DNA of 17,955 bases. It comes from JANYCG01 sp031428695. GTDB lineage: Bacteria > Pseudomonadota > Gammaproteobacteria > Burkholderiales > Burkholderiaceae_C. Under the pieces are notes generated by a model. The model did not search any database and had not been told where the DNA came from. It worked only from the letters and a program-made list of their open reading frames with translations. This document shows positions 5,773 through 12,426 of this stretch, one piece after another; the stretch's first letter is position 1, and every line of letters begins with the position of its first letter. A program made the position numbers and the translations under genes. Location: contig JANOYE010000100.1 in assembly GCA_031428695.1 (NCBI GenBank), positions 1 through 17,955 of the forward strand, written 5' to 3'.

Positions 5773-6629
5773 ACAGCGCCCCCCGCAACCCTGTTGTTGA
5801 AACCCTTGACGACGTTTGCGCGTTGCCACTGGTGCGCCGCCTCGCCGCCATGCTCGACCATGATCCTTTCGCCTGGCGAAACGGCGACTTTTTGCCCCAC
5901 GGTTGGCATGTGATCCTGTTCAATGTGCCAACACCGCAGTCCATGCTGCGTGCAGATGGCGCCGCTGCCTTGGCCGTCAGTTTGCCCGACATCGGACTGC
6001 CCCGGCTCATGATGGGCGGGCGGCAATGCCGGTTCACCGGCGAAATTCCCATTGGCGCGTGTGTCCGTCGCGAGTCGCGCCCGGGCGAGGTTCAGCTCAA
6101 GCATGGCCGATCCGGCCGCTTTGCCCTGATCAAGGTCGAGCACAGAATATTCGTTGAAGACCAAGAAGAGCCCGCTGTGGTTGAGCACATTGATTACGTG
6201 CTGCGCGAGGCGGTCGATGCCGAGGCAGCGTCACCGTCTGCAAAGGCACATGCGCCAGCAACTGTGGTCGCGCCAGGACGTCTTGCGCAAGCCGATGCGT
6301 CACGTACGCTGGTCCCCGATGCGCCGCTGCTCTTTCGTTATTCCAGCATCACCGACAACCCGCACCGAATCCACTACGACCTTGCCTATGCTACCCAGGC
6401 AGAGGGTTATCCGGGACTGGTTGTCAACGGAAGCATTCCGTCGATTTTTCTGCTCGAATTGTTCAGATCCGCCGCGCGGCGCGAGCCGGCAACGTTCAGC
6501 TCGCGCAACCTGGCGCCCATGTTCTGCGACCGACCGTTGCAACTGCGGGCGCTCAACGACGGCAACACATGGCGCCTGTGGGCAGAGGATGAAAATGGAC
6601 AAACATGTTTCGACGCCAGTGCCACCTGA
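5769..6629 (+). CDS. Double hot-dog enoyl-CoA hydratase-like protein (HTD2/mesaconyl-C4-CoA hydratase type)
   Basis: 286 residues; the ATG overlaps the thiolase-like stop as ATGA, so translation is probably coupled. Two hot-dog halves are apparent. The N-terminal half (about 1-150) contains HGWHVILFNVPTPQSML and GLPRLMMGGRQCRF. The C-terminal half (about 180-286) carries the hydratase signature FRYSSITDNPHRIHYD (189-204) followed by EGYPGLVVNG (212-221). These are hallmarks of the HTD2/FAS1-like dehydratase group, which includes mesaconyl-C4-CoA and 3-methylfumaryl-CoA hydratases. In the relatives I remember, the last motif reads GLVVHGP, so Asn220 here replaces His. The likely activity is reversible hydration of a short, possibly carboxylated, enoyl-CoA. 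Substrate is not deducible. A 66-base gap follows before the Bug gene. Confidence 0.8.
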   Translation: MNSAPRNPVVETLDDVCALPLVRRLAAMLDHDPFAWRNGDFLPHGWHVILFNVPTPQSMLRADGAAALAVSLPDIGLPRLMMGGRQCRFTGEIPIGACVRRESRPGEVQLKHGRSGRFALIKVEHRIFVEDQEEPAVVEHIDYVLREAVDAEAASPSAKAHAPATVVAPGRLAQADASRTLVPDAPLLFRYSSITDNPHRIHYDLAYATQAEGYPGLVVNGSIPSIFLLELFRSAARREPATFSSRNLAPMFCDRPLQLRALNDGNTWRLWAEDENGQTCFDASAT

Positions 6630-6682
6630 CAAGACCCGTGCACAACTCAAGACGCTTTCTCGCCCCTGTACCCTTCCCATTT

Positions 6683-6688
6683 AAGGAG
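6683..6688 (+). promoter_or_regulatory. Strong Shine-Dalgarno (AAGGAG) for the Bug protein gene
   Basis: AAGGAG lies 7 bases upstream of ATG 6696, the best ribosome binding site in the cluster. It fits the high level expected for a periplasmic binding protein and fixes the start of that gene. Confidence 0.8.
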
Positions 6689-6695
6689 ACATCCC

Positions 6696-7703
6696 ATGTT
6701 TGACAAAGTTTTTTCCCAGAGCGCTACCCGCTTGGCGGGCAGAAGATGGGCCATTGGCGCGCTGGCTGCGGCATGCGCTTGGGGCAGCCTGCCCGCGTTC
6801 GCGCAAGGAGCCTACCCGAACAAACCGATCCGCATGATTGTTTCTGTCGGCGCCGGTGGCGCCACGGACGCGTTGACGCGGCGGTTGGCCGATCGGCTGT
6901 CCAAGTCGATGAACACGCCGATCATCGTTGAGAACCAGCCAACCGGCAGCGGCGTCATCGCTGCCACCACGGTCGCCAAGGCGGCGCCGGACGGCTACAC
7001 CCTGTTGATCGGCACCAACACCACCCACGCCGGCAATGCCAGCTTCCTCAAAAGCATTCCGTACGATCCCATCAACGACTTCGAACCGATCTCGCGGCTG
7101 GGCATCGCTGCGCTGGTGCTAGGGGTGAACAATGCCGTGCCAGTCAACAACGTTCCCGAGTTCATCGCTTACGCCAAGGCCAATCCGGGCAAACTGGCCT
7201 TTGGCGCAGGGACTGGCTCAGCCCGCCTGGCCTCGGAGATGCTCAAGGCCAAGGCCGGCATTGACATGCTCAGCGTTCCTTACAAATCGAATGCACCCGC
7301 GCTGACCGATCTTCGCGGCGGGCAAATCCAGGTGCTGATGGGAGACATCGCTTTGATGTTGCCGCACATCCGCTCCGGAGCGGTGAAGGGATTCGCGGTA
7401 TCGAGTGCGCGGCGTTCCGCCACGATGCCCGAATTGCCGACGCTGGCCGAAGCTGGCGTTGCGGGTTATGAACTGGTGGGGTTCATTGCCGCGTTTGCGC
7501 CTGCCAAGACGCCGCAGGCGATTGTGCAGCGCCTCAACGAAGAGATCGGACGCATCCTGCGCGATAAGGAATTCGTGGACAGTTTAACAGCGGCCGGGGT
7601 GGACGCTGCGCCAACGTCGCCTGAGCAGTTGCGTGACTGGGTCCTCTCCGAAACCAACAAGTGGCGGGAGTTGTCACGCGCCGCCGGGATCGTGCCTGAA
7701 TGA
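6696..7703 (+). CDS. Bug-family TTT solute-binding protein (TctC-like)
   Basis: 335 residues, typical length. A signal peptide covers about 1-36: a twin-Arg containing n-region (AGRRWAIGAL), a hydrophobic core, then cleavage after LPAFA. The mature protein starts with QGAYPNKPIRMIVSVGAGGA, the classic Bug opening. Ligand-loop features such as GAGGATDALTRRLA, VENQPTGSGVIAA and PDGYTLLIGTNTTHA are all present. Bug proteins bind carboxylates or their derivatives in the periplasm and normally feed TctAB permeases. No tctA or tctB lies in the window, so this is an orphan here, as is very common in betaproteobacteria, and may serve import through a distant permease or sensing. Its stop overlaps the next start (ATGA at 7700-7703), tying it to the CoA-transferase. 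It suggests that the cluster acts on an imported acid. Confidence 0.92.
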   Translation: MFDKVFSQSATRLAGRRWAIGALAAACAWGSLPAFAQGAYPNKPIRMIVSVGAGGATDALTRRLADRLSKSMNTPIIVENQPTGSGVIAATTVAKAAPDGYTLLIGTNTTHAGNASFLKSIPYDPINDFEPISRLGIAALVLGVNNAVPVNNVPEFIAYAKANPGKLAFGAGTGSARLASEMLKAKAGIDMLSVPYKSNAPALTDLRGGQIQVLMGDIALMLPHIRSGAVKGFAVSSARRSATMPELPTLAEAGVAGYELVGFIAAFAPAKTPQAIVQRLNEEIGRILRDKEFVDSLTAAGVDAAPTSPEQLRDWVLSETNKWRELSRAAGIVPE

Positions 7704-10081
7704 GCAGTCCGGTGAATTCGACCGCGCCGGTCTTTGCCGGCGTTCGCGTTGTCGAATGCGCGCAAGCTGGCATCGCCGCTGCGTACGCGGCCTGGCTGCT
7801 GGCACGCCTGGGCGCCCAGGTCACCAGGCTGGTCAGCTCGCTGCCCGCTGCGCCTGCCAGCGCGAGCCCGATCCAGCATGCGCTCGAAGCCCTGTCCGAC
7901 GGCAAAGCCCACGCTCCTCACCCCCAAAACGGGGTTGAACTTGATGCGCTGCTGGGCAGTAGCGACATCGTTTTGTGCGATTCGCCGGCAAAGCTGGAGG
8001 CCCTGGCCGGCCCGCTGCAGGCGATCAATGAGCGCTGGCCCAGGCTGGTCATCGGCATTGCAACCATTTTCGGTATCGAAGGCCCCTATGCCTCGCATAA
8101 CGCCATCAGCCTCGACGCGCAGGCATTGAGCGCAGTGGCCTGGGTCTTGGGGGAAAGCGGCCGTGAACCGCTGTCATTCCCGCCTGGCGTGCTGGAGCAT
8201 CAGTCTGGGGCGATGTTGGCTGCCGGTTCGCTGCTGGCATTGGCCGTGCGTGACGCATGTGGCCGCGGTCGCGTCGTCGACATCGCGCTGGCCGATGTGC
8301 TGGCCAGTTATGTGGCCGGCAACAGCCCCTTGTATGTGCACCACGGTTTGCAATGGCAGCGCAGCGGCCGCCGCGCATCGGGCTCGGGCGGCGCCTACCC
8401 CTACATGACACTTCCGTGCAAGGATGGACAGGTTTGCATCAGCGGCCGCACGCGCGACGAGTGGAATCGCCTGGTTCAGGTCATGGGCAACCCGGAGTGG
8501 GCTTCTTTGCCGCGCTACCAAGACTTGCGGGCGATGGGTAAGCAGTATCCCGACGAAGTCGATCAGCTTGTCATGCCATGGTTTGCCCGGCACACCATGG
8601 CAGAACTCGAGGCGATCGCGTTGCAAAACAATCTCATCGTTTCACCGATCCGTGGTTTCTCAGATGTGGTGCAAACACGGCATTTCACAGAGCGCGGGTT
8701 CTTGTCAGAGCGCTCGGTTGCCGGACAAAAGGTCAAAGTGCCCGGGCTGCCGTTCAAAATTCTCGAAACACGTTCGGAAACCGCACCCAATTTGGCGTCA
8801 ACCTTGCTGCGTGTCGCGCCACCAACCCCGGCGAAAGAGGTGCACTTCGACCTTGCCAGCCCGCTGGCGGGCATGCGTGTATTGGACTTTGGCTGGGTCT
8901 GGTCGGCGCCGTGGGTGGGCACCATGCTGGGTGAGCTCGGTGCCCAGGTGATCAAGGTCGAACATGCCTTGCGTCCAGACAACCTGCGCCTGTCGGGCCG
9001 GGTCATTCGCGATGGAAAGCCGATCGAAGGTCCGTCAAAGGAAATGTCGCCGATGTACCACCAGATCAACCACGGCAAGCTCGGCATCACCCTCAACGCC
9101 AAAGAGCCGCGTGCGGTGGAACTCCTCAAGCAACTGGCCGGCATGAGTGATCTCGTGGTCGAGAACATGTCGCCCGGCTCGATGGAGCGCAGCGGGCTCG
9201 GCTACGAGGCCATGCGGGCCGTCAACCCACGGATCGTGATGTTGTCGATGTCGGCTGCCGGACAATTCGGCAAACTTGCCAATATGCGCGCCTATGCGCC
9301 GACCATGTCCAGTTTCGTCGGCATGGAGTCGATGGTCGGCTACGCTGGGCAAGCGCCGATCGGTGCGCTCAACTTCGGTCTGGGCGACCCGAATGGCTCG
9401 GTCCATGCGCTCGTGGCGGTGTTTGCAGCCTTGCGCCGGGCGCATTCCACCGGTACAGGTTGCTACATAGACTTGTCCCAAATCGAGGGGCTGCTGGGTA
9501 CGTTGCGGCCGTACCTGATCGACTCCCAACTTCGAGGCGCGCAATCGCCGCCGATGGGCAACAGCCATCCGGACGTCGCGCCGCATGGCATTTATCCCGC
9601 AGCCGGTTCCGATGCATGGCTCACCCTCGCGACGACGGATGATCGGCAATGGCAGGCGCTGTGCAAGTTGGCGGACAACGCGGGGTGGACAAAGGACGCG
9701 CGCTTTGCTGCGCTCGGCGACCGGATCGCGAACCGCGTGGCTCTTGACGCTGCGCTGGCCCAGTGGACCGCAACGCAGCCGCGCGACGCGCTGGTTGCCA
9801 GGCTTCGCACAGCGGGCATTGCCGCCACTGCTGTGTTGTCAGTGCAAGAGCAATGGCGTGACCCGCATTTCGCTGCACGCAAGATCACACAGGACGTTGA
9901 GATACCGTATTTCGGCGCCGCCCCCATGTTCAAGGCACCATGGCGATTCAGCGACTTCTCGCCAAAAGTCAGCCGCTCTGGGCCACAAATGGGTGAGCAT
10001 AACGACAGGGTCTTTGGCGAGCTGCTCGGCCTGTCGCCAACTGAAATAACCGACTTGAAACAGCGCGGCGTGATCGCCTGA
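7700..10081 (+). CDS. Double-domain type III CoA-transferase (fusion of two CaiB/BaiF modules)
   Basis: 793 residues, twice the usual length. Module 1 (about 12-375) begins AGVRVVECAQAGIAAAYAAW, and module 2 (about 385-793) begins LAGMRVLDFGWVWSAPWVGTMLGELGAQVIKVEH. Module 2 has the catalytic Asp563 in GLGDPNGSVHALVAVFAAL, closely matching the formyl-CoA transferase pattern around Asp169. At the equivalent position module 1 has Glu166 in VLEHQSGAMLAAGSLLAL, and its N-terminal Rossmann motif is degenerate. Since family III enzymes are interlocked dimers of identical chains, this looks like an internal pseudo-dimer with one active and one altered site. Role: CoA transfer between carboxylates in the cytoplasm, substrate unknown. 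The start overlaps the Bug gene stop. A 27-base gap leads to the dehydratase gene, so it sits mid-operon. Confidence 0.88.
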   Translation: MSSPVNSTAPVFAGVRVVECAQAGIAAAYAAWLLARLGAQVTRLVSSLPAAPASASPIQHALEALSDGKAHAPHPQNGVELDALLGSSDIVLCDSPAKLEALAGPLQAINERWPRLVIGIATIFGIEGPYASHNAISLDAQALSAVAWVLGESGREPLSFPPGVLEHQSGAMLAAGSLLALAVRDACGRGRVVDIALADVLASYVAGNSPLYVHHGLQWQRSGRRASGSGGAYPYMTLPCKDGQVCISGRTRDEWNRLVQVMGNPEWASLPRYQDLRAMGKQYPDEVDQLVMPWFARHTMAELEAIALQNNLIVSPIRGFSDVVQTRHFTERGFLSERSVAGQKVKVPGLPFKILETRSETAPNLASTLLRVAPPTPAKEVHFDLASPLAGMRVLDFGWVWSAPWVGTMLGELGAQVIKVEHALRPDNLRLSGRVIRDGKPIEGPSKEMSPMYHQINHGKLGITLNAKEPRAVELLKQLAGMSDLVVENMSPGSMERSGLGYEAMRAVNPRIVMLSMSAAGQFGKLANMRAYAPTMSSFVGMESMVGYAGQAPIGALNFGLGDPNGSVHALVAVFAALRRAHSTGTGCYIDLSQIEGLLGTLRPYLIDSQLRGAQSPPMGNSHPDVAPHGIYPAAGSDAWLTLATTDDRQWQALCKLADNAGWTKDARFAALGDRIANRVALDAALAQWTATQPRDALVARLRTAGIAATAVLSVQEQWRDPHFAARKITQDVEIPYFGAAPMFKAPWRFSDFSPKVSRSGPQMGEHNDRVFGELLGLSPTEITDLKQRGVIA

Positions 10082-10108
10082 CACCCTGGCCATGAAAGAG
10101 ACAATCGC

Positions 10109-11269
10109 ATGAATGAGCAACCGGGCGCGCAGCCAGCGCCGCTGTCCCCGTCACAGGCACCGGCTTTGTGGGAAGGCGCGCTTGAAGAGGCGCGCAGCCT
10201 GATTGGCGTGGACTTGCGCCGCACTGGACAGACCTGGAACACAGAGGCCACGCCCGATGCCGTGCGCCACTTTTGTTGGGGCATCGGCGATGAAAATCCC
10301 CTGTTCTGCGACCCGGCCCACGGCACTGCCAGCCGCTGGAAATCAGGCTTGGCGCCAGGATGTTTTCTCTACACCATCGACACCACCGTGGTCGCGCCGA
10401 AACTGCGCGGAATCCAGTGGCTTTACGGCGGAACCGACTGGGAATGGTACCAACCCATCCGCCACCGCGACAGCTTTACGGTGCGGGCACGGCTGCTCGA
10501 GGCGGTTGAAAAGCAAGGCGGCAAGGCGAAGAGCTTCATCATCCAGACCGGGGAAGTCCTGTACACCAACCAGCACGGCGAGCTGGTGTGCCGCGCACTC
10601 GGACATACCGCCCGCACACCACGCGCCAAGGCGAAAGATGGCCTCAAATACGAGGCCCGCGAGACACACCGCTATACGCCCGAAGAGCTCGAATCCATGG
10701 CCCATGCCATCGAGACTGAGGAGTTGCGTGGCACCACGCCACGCTTCTGGGAAGATGTCGAAGTGGGCGCCAGCGTTCAGCCGATGCTCAAGGGGCCGCT
10801 CAACATCACCGACATGATCTGCTGGTACGCGGGCGGCGGCCACAGCTACCAGGCCCACCGCCGCGCGACGATGCACCGCAAGCGCCATCCGGCAGATTCC
10901 TACGTAGACGCCAAAACCGGCGCTCAGGACAGCGCCGCGCGCGGGCACGCTGAAGCGAAGATGGCGCGCGAAGTCGGCATGCCGGGAAGTTACGACGTGG
11001 GGCCGCAACGCATTTCCTGGATGGGCCAACTTATGACGAACTGGATGGGCGACGACGGCTTCCTGCGGCGCCTCAACGTTTCGGTGCGGCGGCCCAACAT
11101 ATTCGGCGACGTATCGTGGTGCAAAGCCAGGGTTGTCGACAAACGGATCGCAGACGGCGCCCACTTGGCAGACCTCGAAGTTTGGGTTGACAACCAACTC
11201 GGCGAAACCACGGCAAAAGGCACGGCCGTGGTCGAGTTGCGTTCGCGCGGCTTGGCTGCGAGCCGTTGA
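10109..11269 (+). CDS. MaoC/FAS1-like acyl-CoA dehydratase (two hot-dog halves)
   Basis: 386 residues. The N-terminal half (about 25-175) contains a hydratase-like motif, FCWGIGDENPLFCDP (55-69), then GLAPGCFLY and WLYGGTDWEWYQPIR. The C-terminal half (about 205-380) contains KGPLNITDMICWYAGGG and ends in a typical hot-dog strand pair (FGDVSWCKARVVDKR, then AHLADLEVWVDNQ). The overall pattern is that of FAS1-like dehydratase/MaoC proteins found in acyl-CoA degradation clusters. It probably hydrates or dehydrates an enoyl-CoA. With the hydratase at 5769 it gives the cluster two distinct hot-dog enzymes, suggesting two hydration steps or two substrates. The start ATG at 10109 has an AGAGA stretch about 8 bases upstream. 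It is the last gene of the rightward run; a dispersed repeat follows 37 bases later. Confidence 0.8.
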   Translation: MNEQPGAQPAPLSPSQAPALWEGALEEARSLIGVDLRRTGQTWNTEATPDAVRHFCWGIGDENPLFCDPAHGTASRWKSGLAPGCFLYTIDTTVVAPKLRGIQWLYGGTDWEWYQPIRHRDSFTVRARLLEAVEKQGGKAKSFIIQTGEVLYTNQHGELVCRALGHTARTPRAKAKDGLKYEARETHRYTPEELESMAHAIETEELRGTTPRFWEDVEVGASVQPMLKGPLNITDMICWYAGGGHSYQAHRRATMHRKRHPADSYVDAKTGAQDSAARGHAEAKMAREVGMPGSYDVGPQRISWMGQLMTNWMGDDGFLRRLNVSVRRPNIFGDVSWCKARVVDKRIADGAHLADLEVWVDNQLGETTAKGTAVVELRSRGLAASR

Positions 11270-11306
11270 AGCGCACGCCGAAATCAATTTCTGGGTGCAC
11301 TTGTGT

Positions 11307-11356
11307 TGCTATTAATATAGCAGCTAATGACGCATATTATTCGTGACTTTGGGGCT
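11307..11356 (+). repeat. Copy 2 of the AT-rich dispersed palindromic repeat
   Basis: TGCTAT (11307-11312) and ATAGCA (11317-11322) form an inverted repeat with a 4-base spacer, followed by AGCT, ACGC (11330-11333) and CGTGACTT (11342-11349), then T-GGGGCT. It lies in the same orientation as copy 1 at 1930 and follows the end of the catabolic cluster. I recall similar GCTAT-ATAGC-CGC elements being frequent in Comamonadaceae genomes, but cannot check this here. Confidence 0.6.
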
Positions 11357-11395
11357 GAAAACCTGTAAATTCTTGCCAAATTCGGCAGGGAGCCG

Positions 11396-12394
11396 CTACC
11401 AATCCACCAAACTCAACCCCACACTGAGCAAATTGCGCTTGCGGTTGAAGTCCACCAGCGAATCGCCGTAACCGCTGAACAGCTGCACATGAAAACGCAG
11501 GCCGGTTCGTGAGTTCGGGTTTGCACTGGAGGGCGGTGCATCGCCAAAACTCTTGAGCCATTCGAGGCGGATTGAGCCGCTGTCGCCGCTGCTCAGGCCG
11601 TGCCGCAGTGTGACACCCACGGTGTTGAACGGGTTCACGTCCCAAAAGGTGGCGAGTTCGGCGCGGCCGATCAGGTTGTCGATGCCGGTGTTGTCGTCTT
11701 CGCCCGCAGGCTCGGGCAGGCGTTGCCAGAGTCTCGCTGTCACGCGCAAGTCGTTGCCCTTTTCCATGCCTGCCATCAGCACCGTGCGGTTCCAGCTGCG
11801 TGACAGCGGCAAGGCTTGGCCGTTGGACTGGTGTACCAGCGAGAGGCCGCTGTACCGCAGGCGCCAGCCGCCGGGCAGGGCCGCGTCAGTCGGGTAGATG
11901 TAGGTGATCTCGGGCTCGTGGTCGGTGGTGCGAAACGGGCGCGAGAGGTCGCTGTTGAAGAGTTGCCAATACGACTGCTGGGTGTAACCAAACCAAAGTG
12001 AATCTCGCGCGCTCGGGTGGCCCTGCGTGAGCAAACCTTGCGCGATTTTTGTGCGCACCGAGAGCTGGATGCGGGTTTCAGTAGGGCTGAAGGCGGTGCT
12101 GGCCAGGGCGCTGTGACCGGGTGCCGAAGAGGCGGGCTGCAGGTTCGCGCCATCGGAGCCGATCAACGACAGGCTGGTCGGGTGGTAACCGCGAATGCCC
12201 AGCGCGCCGCAGTCGCTGCCGACCTCCAACTCCCAGAAGCGCGAAAGCTTGCTGCGCTGGTGGCTCTTGCAGTCGGCCACCGCTGTGCTCGCCGTGTTCT
12301 GTGGGGGCTTCGAATCTGTTGACGAGGGCTGGCCCTGCGCCAACGAAAGCAGTGAACTCGACGCAACTAAAAATACGGCGAAGGCTTTTTTCAT
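11396..12394 (-). CDS. pldA: Outer-membrane phospholipase A (OMPLA)
   Basis: 332 residues from ATG 12394. The signal peptide MKKAFAVFLVASSSLLSLAQ is followed by an N-terminal extension of about 80 residues with Cys42 and Cys62, then the 12-strand barrel. Catalytic residues are clear: His188 and Ser190 in SLVHQSNG and Asn202 in SRSWNR. Their spacing (2 and 14) is identical to E. coli His142, Ser144 and Asn156; Ser198 matches the calcium-site Ser152. DSLWFGYTQQSYWQLFN and FRTTDHEPE are family signatures. The chain ends in Trp, fitting an outer-membrane beta-signal (LSVGLSLVDW). It is a calcium-dependent dimeric phospholipase that hydrolyses phospholipids in the outer leaflet. An in-frame ATG at 12430 would add 12 residues and overlap the rep stop as ATGA. 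12394 was preferred for its better signal peptide and an AAGGCG site upstream. Confidence 0.93.
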   Translation of the reverse strand: MKKAFAVFLVASSSLLSLAQGQPSSTDSKPPQNTASTAVADCKSHQRSKLSRFWELEVGSDCGALGIRGYHPTSLSLIGSDGANLQPASSAPGHSALASTAFSPTETRIQLSVRTKIAQGLLTQGHPSARDSLWFGYTQQSYWQLFNSDLSRPFRTTDHEPEITYIYPTDAALPGGWRLRYSGLSLVHQSNGQALPLSRSWNRTVLMAGMEKGNDLRVTARLWQRLPEPAGEDDNTGIDNLIGRAELATFWDVNPFNTVGVTLRHGLSSGDSGSIRLEWLKSFGDAPPSSANPNSRTGLRFHVQLFSGYGDSLVDFNRKRNLLSVGLSLVDW

Positions 12395-12426
12395 TTTTGA
12401 ACGCCTTGGGCGGCTCAACGGTCGAT

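Noticed and set aside
11372..11389. Hairpin CTTGCC/GGCAGG between the convergent dehydratase and pldA genes as a terminator
   Set aside because: Only six pairs including a G-U type pair, and no T run on either strand.
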